Part shown: piece after piece, positions 36,326 through 46,291 of the stretch
Position numbering within the stretch: the first letter of the stretch is position 1
Layout: each line of letters begins with the position of its first letter
Assembly: GCA_002943765.1 (NCBI GenBank)
Contig: PQWQ01000005.1
Coordinates: forward strand, 2,977,001 to 3,041,000
DNA: 64,000 nt
Source: Psoroptes ovis
Taxonomy: Eukaryota; Arthropoda; Arachnida; Sarcoptiformes; Psoroptidae
Direction of reading: 5' to 3'
Notes under the pieces: model-generated
Database searches by the model: none
Seen by the model: the letters and a program-made list of their open reading frames with translations, nothing else
Told to the model about the DNA's origin: nothing
Made by a program: the position numbers and the translations under genes

Positions 36326-37185
36326 ACATATCACCATCGATACAATACAAATGATGATCAAGACACACGCATCTATTTGATATTAGAATCAATATAGAAA
36401 TTGAAAAATTATGACAATTAATTAGCTTTGTTTGTTTGGTATTAATTTGGTTAATTGATGTTTGGTTTTCTTAGGTAACAATCGCTGATGATAATGATGA
36501 TGATGATGATCATAAAACTGATGAAATTAATGTCAAACATAACAAAAAAAATAAAAACGTCTGATTATTGGCCATTTTTATATCGGAATTTTTTTTCTTG
36601 AAATTTAAAACTGGTGATTTCAATCAATTGATCATTCGATTTCTTAGATATTGATGAATGACCAATTGATAACAGAATGAACATGAATAAACAATGTTTG
36701 AAAAGTACAATACAATACAAATCAATAATATTACAATGTAAATCAATGGTAACACTTGAAAACGAAGACTTAGCAATAGGTGAAATTCGTTGGGAATTTT
36801 TCACCAATTGTTTCATGATGAGTGATTGATTGGTTGTTGAAATATATTTCTTATGCAAATTTCATCTTTTTAAAATCAAATATTCACACATTGTAATTGC
36901 CACAATAGATGTTGACAGAACATGAACAAAGTTAAATTTTGACAACCGATGGTTAAAAGTAGCCAAAATGAAATTTCCGATCAGTCAATTTGATCGATTG
37001 ATTTCGATTGTCATTTGTTTGATCATTTCATAAATTATGGACAATGTTGAAATGATGTTAGCCATCTTTTCGTATCCATCTTTCGAATGTTTTTGTTTCA
37101 CAAAAATTATCTTTGATTATCATTGATGATCATCTTTGATGATAATGTGTAGATGCTACAACAACAACAACAAGTAATAGAACAG

Positions 37186-37213
37186 ACACACACACACACA
37201 CACACACACACAC
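37186..37213. repeat. (AC)14 microsatellite
   Basis: Uninterrupted 28-bp AC run. A second AC-rich tract lies at 37538-37562. Confidence 0.95.
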
Positions 37214-37831
37214 CAAACATACAAAACAAATTGCTTAATCAATCAGTCGAATTTTAAAATCACCTGTAGCAGCAGCAGCCAAACACCTTATACACTAAAA
37301 CACCAGAACAACAAACAAACATCAACAAAAAAACTGGCAAAACTGCTGGCAATGATTGGATTTATTTATATGAGGTTGTTATGTACATTAACTATAATAA
37401 TTTAATGATGATTAATAAATTTTAATTTTATTATTTTCCGATTTATTTGAATTGAGAAATCTTTGAGATAAATGAATTGATAGAAGATCGTTGGATTTGT
37501 ATCGGTGTTATTTAACGATATTATCTCCATGTCCGATACACACATACACACACACACACACCAACAAAGAAGTGGATAAACATAAATCAATTAAATATAT
37601 CCTTCCATATTTTAGATTGAACATAATGAATGCATAATGATGATGAATATAACAACAAACAAGTTAAAAAACATAAATATTCGATTGAAAGGATTCTTAA
37701 ATTTTAAAATTTTTGAAAATAACAACATTCGATATGATAGGCTACAACAGTCGACAAACATCGGCAACAAGAACATTCATTCGTTCATTGATAATTGATA
37801 ATGAAAATAATGATAATTACGAGGGTAATAA

Positions 37832-37909
37832 AATGTATAAAAATTTTATATTCATCCTCATCATCATCATCGTCATCGTATTATCTTCAGTATCATCGAT
37901 ACTTGATTG
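37832..37909 (+). other. Isolated signal-peptide-like micro-ORF (candidate first exon)
   Basis: A plus-strand ATG frame of 25 codons reads MYKNFIFILIIIIVIVLSSV then SSILD and a stop. It has a basic start, a hydrophobic core and small residues, like a secretory leader. No good splice donor precedes the stop (only GTATCA), and no downstream exon was found, so this is a weak candidate. Confidence 0.2.
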
Positions 37910-38023
37910 AAGAAAATACCTGTTATTGTCGGTCATTTAAATTGAATGAATTGTATAAATTGTGATTAGTGATGGTCATTCATTCAAAATTCAATACAAG
38001 GTAGTAGTTTGATGGCGCCAATC

Positions 38024-38124
38024 GTGGTGGTGGTGGTGGTGGTTTAAATAATGATTTATAATTAGTGGTATGGAGTGATGAACAAATATCGACGACAACA
38101 ACAACAACAACAACAGCAACAACC
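38024..38124 (+). repeat. (GGT)n and (CAA)n trinucleotide runs
   Basis: GTGGTGGTGGTGGTGGT at 38024-38043 and ACAACAACAACAACAACAGC at 38095-38124. Confidence 0.85.
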
Positions 38125-39460
38125 TAATAATTATTGACTATTGAATATCTTCAAAGTGTCATGTGATTTGAATCAATCAAAATTTTCAGTCAATTTAATC
38201 GATAATTGATTTCTTCAATTCTTCACAATTTGTTGATTGAATTTATTTGAAACAAATCGAACAAATTTGAACATATTTTCTCATCAAAAAATATGAATTA
38301 ATCAAAATTTTTGGTGTCGAAATGTGTAATTAATTCCTTCTATTTCTCCAATGTCCAGCCTAGTGATATTTTTCGAATTAATTTTTAATTCAATTCTGAA
38401 CAGAAACAAAAATTGATTTCTCGTCAACATCCAGAATGAAATAAAGAGATGAAAATGAAATAACGCTATGTACGACAACAGCAGCAGCGGCGGCTGCAAT
38501 CATAGCATCAACAGTGATTTTAAATTTGGCAATCAACAATTGATTATCATATTATTGTTTCCTATTATTGTTTCATATTATTGGTCTATTGAGAAATGTA
38601 TAGAATAAAGATGATGAAGATATATTGATGAAGATATAACCAAGAAGAAACGAAATTCAATTAATCGTTGTAAGAATTCAAGGCTATTCATATTTATTGT
38701 TTCTCCAATTATTTCTATTATTCACAATTCAAAAGACAATTGATAAGAATGTAATTATTTAATTTTTATTTCAATGTAATTGAATTTTTCAATTTATTTT
38801 CTTCTTCATTATCTTTGATATTTCATTCATCAATCTTCGATTAATCAGTGTTACCACCGATTGATTTCTTCCTTCATCATCGAATTTACAATCATCAAAA
38901 GCATCTATCATCGATGATCATCATCATCATCAATTAATCGAATATCATTATCATGGTCAAATGATAACCATTATCATGGTTGGTTAAATGTTTGCCGGGA
39001 ATTTTTCCCTTTGTTTTTTCATCGAGACTTATTATTGATCTTAACGATTTACGATGTTTAATGGATTCGATGACATTTTTCAATTAATAAATCTATCATT
39101 TAATCAATCAATCTTTGGTCAAATCAAATTGAAATTCTTCAAAGAAAACAATTGATTATTGGTCATATGGATATCGAAATATGACCAAATAAATCATTGA
39201 TGAATAAATTGAAATTGTTTCCAAGTTTTATGACAGGGAAAAACCTGATTGGTAATCTTTGAAAATTACCTTTTCCATTACCAAATCAAAGAATTGCTCA
39301 ATTATCATCATTCATTGTTTATTTTGATTTAAATACAATCGAAAATTCTGAAGATTTTTGTTGAATTACATCATTTTTTTAAGGTTTTATTTGTCTTTTG
39401 TTTCATTTGCAAAATAAAAATCAATGAATAATGATTGAATTTAAAATAAAAAATTCTGTT

Positions 39461-39901
39461 CTATTTCAATGGTATAAAACGTGATGAATGTGTGGCACCA
39501 ATACCTGGACGGCCATGTTTAACTGGCTTATAGGTAACGGAAAATTCACCCAAATAATGTCCAATCATTTCAGGTTTAATTTCAACTTGATTGAATACTT
39601 TTCCATTATAAACACCGACCATTGATCCAACCATTTCGGGCAGAATAATCATATCACGTAAATGTGTTTTTACCACTTCAGGTTTTTCCATTGGTGCTGC
39701 TTCTTTTTTTGCTTTTTGTAATTTTGCCAACAAGGCCATTGGTTTACGTTTCATACCACGTGATAATTTACGTCTTGCACGTGCTGGAAATAGCTCCATA
39801 AGATCTTTATTTGATTTATCCAATAATTGTTCCAAATCGACACCACGATATGAATATTTTTTAAAGGTCCTTTTTTTCGGTGCTTGTGAATCGTCTTCCA
39901 T
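39461..39901 (-). CDS. RpS15: 40S ribosomal protein S15 (uS19)
   Basis: Single uninterrupted 146-codon frame starting MEDDSQAPKKRTFKKYSYRG. Recognisable uS19 features are RGVDLEQLLD, ARARRKLSRGMKRKPMALL, KTHLRDMIILPEMVGSMVGV, EMIGHYLGEF and the C-terminus KHGRPGIGATHSSRFIPLK. Length equals that of other animal RPS15 proteins (about 145). It is an essential small-subunit protein at the head of the 40S particle near the decoding site, and the extreme C-terminal tail reaches the A site. A minus-strand AATAAA is 70 bp downstream. The upstream region contains a pyrimidine-rich TTTCCCTTTTCCTTTTGCC (minus strand, about 40052-40070), a possible 5' TOP start, which would fit translational control of ribosomal protein mRNAs. 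It shares a divergent promoter with the plus-strand gene at 40268. Confidence 0.98.
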   Translation of the reverse strand: MEDDSQAPKKRTFKKYSYRGVDLEQLLDKSNKDLMELFPARARRKLSRGMKRKPMALLAKLQKAKKEAAPMEKPEVVKTHLRDMIILPEMVGSMVGVYNGKVFNQVEIKPEMIGHYLGEFSVTYKPVKHGRPGIGATHSSRFIPLK

Positions 39902-40267
39902 TGTTGCTGCTGTTGCTGGTTGATTGATTAGTTGATTTTAGTTGAAATTTAGAATTTTGAACAAAAATTAGTGGATTAATTCAATGAATTTTGCCGAAAA
40001 TCACTGAAAAAACACAAAAAACATAAACACACTAACACGAGTTATGGTTTGGCAAAAGGAAAAGGGAAATTCAATTTTTTTGGCTTCGCAACGTGTGTTT
40101 GCCAGATGATTGAATGGAATGCGCGTGCGCGCTTCAAAATAATGCTCCGTTCATATACAATGACTCTGAATTTGTCACGTGGTTTCAATGTTTACAATTT
40201 TTGATTTTAAAAAAAATGAAATTTTGAATCAATTATAAATCTTTTAAGACCATTTATCCCGAAAAAA
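39902..40267. promoter_or_regulatory. Bidirectional promoter between RpS15 and the POLR1G-like gene
   Basis: A 366-bp head-to-head spacer. It contains TGCGCGTGCGCG at 40120-40131, an exact fit to the NRF1/ewg consensus YGCGCRYGCGCR, and a CACGTG E-box at 40176-40181 (inside GTCACGTGG), the Myc/Max and USF-type site. It is visibly richer in CpG than its surroundings. Divergent control of both genes is inferred. Confidence 0.7.
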
Positions 40268-40768
40268 ATGACACAAAAAGAACATGTTGACACAGAAAAT
40301 GAATTCATTTTGATCCGCATTCCAAAATCAATCGATCCAACATCGTTGAATGGTATGAAACTATATCTGAAACGTAAAGATAATGATGAACGTGAAAATT
40401 TATTACAAACAAATCAAAATGATTATTATGGTTATGATTATTCAACAATCGATAATGATCAAACACATGCATTCTATTCGATGAATAAATTATCGAAAAT
40501 TGACAAATCATCATCTTCAAATGATCAATATTGTATCGATCAAAATGCACGTCTTAAAGGTTGTTTGAACATTTATAAACATGCAAAATCATATCATCAA
40601 CAGCAAGTTGCGGAAAATTCGAGCGAAACAATGCAAACATTGGAACCAAAATGTCCAAACGATCCGGTCGATGTGATCATACATCGAAATAAACGAAAAT
40701 ATGTGTTTGACGACGCTGATATGAAAAAGATGAAAAAATCTAAACATCGTCTCAAGCACTTTGATTGA
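40268..40768 (+). CDS. Putative RNA polymerase I subunit RPA34/POLR1G-like protein
   Basis: Single-exon 166-codon frame from ATG 40268 to TGA 40768, with AATAAA at 40847-40852. The N-terminus, ENEFILIRIPKSIDPTSLNG followed by MKLYL, resembles the short hydrophobic 'IRIPK...L.G' dimerisation strand of RPA34/PAF49-type Pol I subunits. The centre is Asn/Asp/Ser-rich. The C-terminus is strongly basic (HRNKRKYVFDDADMKKMKK, then SKHRLKHFD), as in that family's Lys-rich tail and as expected of a nuclear or nucleolar protein. The match is short and partly low-complexity, so the gene is well supported but the function is tentative. Its head-to-head pairing with RpS15 would suit a ribosome-biogenesis role. 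It converges on GRP94, with 161 bp between stops. Confidence 0.6.
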   Translation: MTQKEHVDTENEFILIRIPKSIDPTSLNGMKLYLKRKDNDERENLLQTNQNDYYGYDYSTIDNDQTHAFYSMNKLSKIDKSSSSNDQYCIDQNARLKGCLNIYKHAKSYHQQQVAENSSETMQTLEPKCPNDPVDVIIHRNKRKYVFDDADMKKMKKSKHRLKHFD

Positions 40769-40929
40769 ATTGTGAAATTTTGAAAGAAAAATTTCAATTT
40801 ATTTACATAAATTTGTGATCAATTTTCTTCTTATTTTTTCGAATTGAATAAATTATAAATTGTTTTCATAGAAAAAATGAGACCGGATTTGTGAATGATT
40901 CCTAAATTGCGAATTCATTCATTCATTTT
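40769..40929. other. Convergent 3' flanks of the POLR1G-like gene and GRP94
   Basis: Only 161 bp separate the two stop codons. The plus-strand AATAAA is at 40847-40852. The 3' UTRs may overlap. Confidence 0.7.
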
Positions 40930-43487
40930 TTACAATTCATCATGTTCATCATTGGTGTTATCATCGTTCGAAGCAGATTCCTCATCTTTGGTTGTGTTTT
41001 CCTGTATTTATTGGAGATAAAATGGTAAAATCAAATTAGACGATTATTTGAATCAACAATTAGTATCACTTACCGAATCATCAGATTTAAAATCATCATC
41101 ATCATCATCTTCGACTTGAGCATTTTCATCAACACCCAATGTCTTACGTAGTAAAGTTTCGACACGTTGTGCAAATGATGTTGTATCACTCAGTTGATAA
41201 CCAGATCTAAGTGTGGCTGTTTCATATACTAACATTGCCATATTTTTCGCCACCGGATCTTCTTTATCTTCTTCAACACGTCGTAATAATTCACGAATCA
41301 ATGGATGACGAGGATTGAGTTCCATTTGTTTCTTTTGCGATAGATAATAATCACGCATCGTATCTTGTGATTTGGAATGTGCATTCGATAATGCTAAACG
41401 TTCCATATTGCCAGTCCAACCGAATTGTGATGCTACCAGTGCACATGGTGAATCGTGTAGCCGTTGTGATACGACAACTTTCGATACTTTTTCGCTTAGT
41501 AAATCTTGAAACCATTTTTTCAATGGTTCAAATTCTTTATCCAATTGTTCTTGTTTTTCTTTACTTCTTTCTGATTGTGAAGACAAATCCAAGCCATCTT
41601 TGGCAACATTTTGGAATTTTTTACCTTCAAATTCTGGCAATGCTGATATGGCATATTCATCAACAGCATCGGTCAAATACAATACTTCATAACCTTTTTT
41701 CAATAATCGTTCAACAAATGGTGATTTGGAAACTTCATCCAATGATGTACCGGCAATATAATAGATATGATCTTGTTTTTCTTTCATTCGTTTAACATAA
41801 TCAGATAATGGAATCATTTTGTCCAATGAATTCGATGAACGGAATCGAAGTAATTTAGCAAGACGAGCACGATTAGCACTATCTTCGATGATGCCCAATT
41901 TAATATTGGTACTATATTCACGCCAAAATACTTCATAATCAGCTTCAGATATTTTCTTCAACATATCCAACACTTTACGTACTAATTTTTTCCGGATAAC
42001 TTTCAATAATTTATGTTGTTGTAGTGTTTCACGTGATACATTCAATGGTAAATCATCACTATCGACTAAGCCACGAATAAAATTCAAATAATTTGGCATC
42101 ATATCGGTGAAATCATCGGTAATGAATACACGTCTTACATATAATTTTATATTATCAGTTCTTGTACCGTACCGGTTTAATGATTCACTGGGATTAACTT
42201 TCGGTACATAAAGTAATGAACGGAATGTTACTTCACCTTCGGCAATGAAATGTGTTTTGGTCAGCGGATCTTGTGAATCACGAGTCAAAGATTTATAGAA
42301 ATCATTATATTCTTCATCAGTAATATCGGCTGGATTTCGGGTCCATATTGGTTTCGATGTATTAATAAGTTCCCATTCCCAAATTGTTTTTTCAACTTTT
42401 TTTGTTTTCGGTTTCTTATCGGCATCATCTTTAACATCTTCAACTTTTGCATCTTCATCATCATCGGTTTTTGGTTTTTCATCTTCTGCTTTTTCTTCAG
42501 CTGGTTCATCGATCGGTTCTTCAGCTGTTTCAATGCGACTAGCCCATAAGTAGATTTTGAAATTAATAAATTGACTATATTTACGAATCAAATTGCGTAA
42601 TGTATCTTGCTCAAGGAAATCTTTAGCCTCTTCTTTCAACACCAATGTGACACATGTTCCACGTTTCAATGTTGGACCACGAGGATCATCAACAATACTG
42701 AATGATGTACCATCTGATTCCCAAATATGTTGCACCGGATCATCATTTGATTTCGATGTGACAATAACTTTATCGGCAATTAAAAATGCAGAATAAAATC
42801 CAACACCAAATTGACCAATCAAATCATTCATTTCTCGAACGTCTTTAGTTTCAGATAATTTTTGCAAAAAATCAGCTGTACCAGATTTGGCGATCGTACC
42901 AAGATTGGCAACCATTTCATCTTTAGTCATACCAATACCGGTATCGGTGATATGTAATAATTTATTATCTTTATCAGCTTTAATACGTATTGTTAATTCT
43001 TCAGTAGCTGCTAATACTTCTTTATCTGTCAGTGACAATAAACGTATCTTATCCAACGCATCAGATGCATTCGAAATAAGTTCTCGTAAGAAAATTTCTT
43101 TATTACGATACAATGAATTGATAATCAATTTCATCATACGATTAACTTCGGCTTGAAATTGAAATTTTTCAGCTTTTTCACGTAATTCTTTCATTTGTGC
43201 CACGCTAAGACCATCTAGCTTTATTGCCTCTTCTTCACGATGTACAACTTGATCATCAGTTTTGGATGAATCATGATGTGAACCAATATCATTGTCAACA
43301 GTACCGGTAGAATCTAAATTTAATTCATCATCAAGTACATCTTCACATTTGACCGAAACTATTTTTTGGGAAATACAAATAAAAAACCAAAATCAATTAA
43401 AAATCATTGAAAAAACACGGAAATCTTACGTAAAGAGGCCAAAATCAATGCCGAAATAAATATGAGATGATTTGATTTCAATTTCAT
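40930..43487 (-). CDS. HSP90B1: Endoplasmin / GRP94, ER-resident HSP90
   Basis: Three exons, 43430-43487, 41074-43358 and 40930-41001, give 804 residues (human 803). Exon 1 encodes the signal peptide MKLKSNHLIFISALILASL. The N-terminal ATPase domain shows NKEIFLRELISNASDALDKI, ITDTGIGMTKDEM and GQFGVGFYSAFLIADKV. An acidic/Lys charged linker follows (around residues 290-345, PIDEPAEEKAEDEKPKTDDD). The middle domain has TIWEWELINTSKPIWTRNP and LYVRRVFITDDFTDMMP. The C-terminus is acidic and ends HDEL, an ER-retrieval signal, encoded by the small last exon. It is an ATP-dependent chaperone of the ER lumen for secreted and surface proteins. Exon 2 reads to an earlier stop if its donor (GTAAGTG) is not used, which would lose HDEL. 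A TGACGTGT motif lies about 230 bp upstream. Confidence 0.98.
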
Positions 43488-44100
43488 TACTAAATTATTA
43501 AATTAAATCAATTCAAAAACCTAAATAAATCAAAAATACTGTCCAAATATCAACAATGGTGAGGGGAGTACAGATTTTACACTAAATAAAATTTTCAAAA
43601 TTGTTAAAATAACAAATTGACAAATGATTTTAAATGTTTTTGAACGGACGAAATTAATTTCAATATTTATACTCAATGAAAATGCCGATTGTCAAATTAT
43701 AAAAGCCGAAATAACACGTCAGCTCTAATTAAGCATACACACATGTGATGAAAATACGAGAATTTTCGACGAAAAAAAAATTCATGAATGAAAATGACAG
43801 ATATTGTGGTGCTATTATGACAGAAGAGGTCGCTTTCTATTTCAACATTTTTTTTTTTTGTTTTAGTCTGTCGAACACTTGGCGAAATTTGATTGGTTAA
43901 TTTGTGGTTTTTGAAAAAAAATGGTCCGTTCGACGCACGCGCAGTGATTTGTAGTGAATTTTCGAATTTTTCAAAAGTTTTTTAAATTCAAAATTTTTGA
44001 CCGCGAAAATTTTCAATTTTAATCAAATTGTTTTTAGATTGAAATTTTCAATTAAAATTTTGGAAAAACGACAAGAAACTCCCATCGATTCATCATTGTT
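43488..44100. other. GRP94 promoter region and 3' flank of the unidentified gene
   Basis: 613 bp with no coding signal. Holds the TGACGTG element (43715-43721) and a GC-rich patch with CTGCGCGTGCGT on the minus strand (43933-43944 region), matching 10 of 12 NRF1 consensus positions. Confidence 0.6.
43715..43721 (-). promoter_or_regulatory. UPR-type element (TGACGTG) upstream of GRP94
   Basis: On the GRP94 sense strand the sequence reads GCTGACGTGTTATT. TGACGTG(G/A/T) is the core bound by XBP1 and ATF6. It is about 228-234 bp upstream of the start codon. GRP94 is a classic UPR target in animals, so the site is plausible; use is inferred. Confidence 0.6.
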
Positions 44101-46146
44101 TTAGGATGATGACGATGAAATTGCAGATGATGATGATGATGATTGTGTTGATGATTGTGATGATGATGATGATTGTAATGATTTTGAAAAATAATTTTCA
44201 AAATTAACATCAGTCAAAAAATATGGTTGATAATGTTGAAAATTTTTACCCAATATTTTTTGTAAATTTTTCTGTATTATTTCATTTTCTTTTTTCTTTT
44301 TACGTCTATTAATATTTTGGTTGTTGATGTTGTTGCTATTGTTATTATCATTTTTGCTATTTATAATTGCTGTAATATTGTCATTATTTGAATAATTCAA
44401 ATCATTTGATGATTGTTGATAATGATCAACAACATTATTCGATTTTCGTATTACATTAATGATTGGATTCGCATAAAATGGTGAATGTTTTTGTTGTTGA
44501 TATTGTTGTTGCAGCTGTTGTTGTGATTGATGTTGATTTGATTTATTATTGCTCAAGAATGACAATTCCTCATCATTATCAATAATTTGATTATTATTAT
44601 TATTATTATTATTCATTATAATTTCATTATTTTCAAACATTTTTTCCAATATTTCATAGAACATTTTATTCGAATAACATCTGGATGATTGAACTTTTTT
44701 AGGATTATCGTTGCCATCATCATTTTTGTAATAATAATCACTTAAATCAATGTCATCAATGGAAGATGATCCAAGGTAACTGAAGAAGAGTGAATTACAA
44801 GTTCAATCAACTGAATCAGACATCAGAGGACTTCATAAAACTTACAATGAAAGCAATTGTCGTGTTGGCCTGGTGAAATCATCGGCATTTTGATTAACAA
44901 AACCAATATAACGATAAAGATAGCTATTAATACCATCAAGTCCATCGAATCCAATTTCATTATTAGAAGCATCAGGTTTATAAATCACATTGATCATTAC
45001 TGAATTTGAATCAAATTCAGCTGCCGTGGATTTTGGTTGCTGATCAACAATCGGTGTAATAAATGTAAACATACGAGATTTTGTTGATTGCGGATGAAAT
45101 GCAACACTCGAATGTGTCTGTAGATCATCGAAATCATAATTCTGACCATTCGATTTGGAGCTCAAATGTTCATCATGATCATCATCGTTGTCAGACTCAT
45201 CAACAATATGATCATCATGAGCAACATCCGATGATGACAACAAATGTACATCATCATTATCATTATCATGATCGATTGTTTGATCATCATCACCATGATT
45301 ACTTTGATTAATCAACGACATCGAAGCAATTGGCTGTCGAACATCGATCATATTCTTATCGAATACAATTTCAACTGATTCATATTTTTTCACATTCAAA
45401 TTTGAATCCGTTTCAATGATTGGATCTTGAATCGATTGACTCATTATCATTGGATTCGATTCATTATCGATCGTATTCGATGATAATGTTGATGTTTTTG
45501 ATGGTGATGTTTCAGGCGTTTTACCATCGGTGGAATCGTTCAAATTGCTTCGCTGTCGACAATTTTTACATTGCTTTTTCAATACAATTTCATTATCCAT
45601 GAATTGATATTCACATCGATGACAATGTCCATTTGTATTCGTTGGTTTCGAATCATTATTATCATTATGGTTATTATGAACTTTGACATTTGTATTTGGT
45701 CGTTTCTTGTTATTTTGATTATTGATGGGATTATTTGAATTATTTGAGTTGTTATTCGTAAATATTAATTGATTTGAATGACATTTTACATTACGATTAT
45801 TATTTGTATTCGTATTCATATTCATATTTGATTGATTTGAACCATTCGAATTATTATTGATATTATCTTGATCATTACGTGGTAAATGAAGTGAAATTTG
45901 ATTCAATATTTTATCAATTAAAACGATTGATTGTTGATTATGATTGCCATTCATTGTTTTCGATGACGATGATTGTGATGTATTTGGTTTATGGCTTGTG
46001 GCCGTTGGTTTATGGTTCGTGGCCATTGGTCTAGTCTTGTTGACTGAAGCAGCAGCTGCAGCATAAGTCAACGATGATGATGGCGGCGGCGGTGGTGGTA
46101 GTCGTAAAGTCGATGGTGGATTGAAATTGTCAATTAAACGATGCAT
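44101..46146 (-). CDS. Unidentified Asn/Ser-rich protein with a CxxC...CxxC motif
   Basis: Two exons, 44846-46146 and 44101-44779, joined in phase 2 (a Phe codon is split) give 659 residues. The start is MHRLIDNFNPPSTLRLPPPP. Features are a Pro run (18-23), an Ala run (30-34), a long Asn/Ser/Thr-rich stretch (about 70-180), CHRC...CKNC with a 17-residue spacer (a possible zinc-binding knuckle), and acidic Asp/His runs. Two segments look conserved because they are not low-complexity: ESVEIVFDKNMIDVRQPIAS, and the stretch around INSYLYRYIGFVNQNADDFT running over the splice into LLSFYLGSSSIDDIDLSD. A basic RRKKKKE patch is followed by a helix-like IIQKNLQKILGKNF, and the tail is poly-Ser. I do not recognise the family. 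Only 145 bp separate its ATG from the nicastrin stop. Confidence 0.72.
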
Positions 46147-46291
46147 TTTTGGTTTTATTTTTATTTGAAATTTAATTTCTTCGCTTAATAAAATAATTCA
46201 GCAAAAAACAAATCATTCCAATTAATTTCTATGGCTGTTTATATAATGTGAGTTATCGAATTGAATTAAATGAATTAAATTTGGATTTAAT
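46147..46291. promoter_or_regulatory. 145-bp spacer between nicastrin stop and next gene's ATG
   Basis: Same-strand neighbours. Two minus-strand AATAAA signals (46154-46159 and 46160-46165), presumably for nicastrin, lie 8-19 nt upstream of the next gene's start codon. The downstream gene therefore has a promoter inside nicastrin, a very short 5' UTR, or overlapping transcripts. Confidence 0.5.

Larger units (their letters stand above)
35715..39460. other. Gene-free stretch: ligand B promoter side to RpS15 3' flank
   Basis: Includes a palindromic tandem (36001-36043), a perfect CRE (36318-36325), an (AC)14 microsatellite, GGT and CAA runs, and an isolated signal-peptide-like micro-ORF (37832-37909). 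TTTATT at 39386-39391 is a minus-strand AATAAA, 70 bp beyond the RpS15 stop. No gene is called. Confidence 0.55.

Noticed and set aside
41367..41795. Plus-strand 142-codon frame inside GRP94
   Set aside because: Antisense shadow of the GRP94 coding exon.
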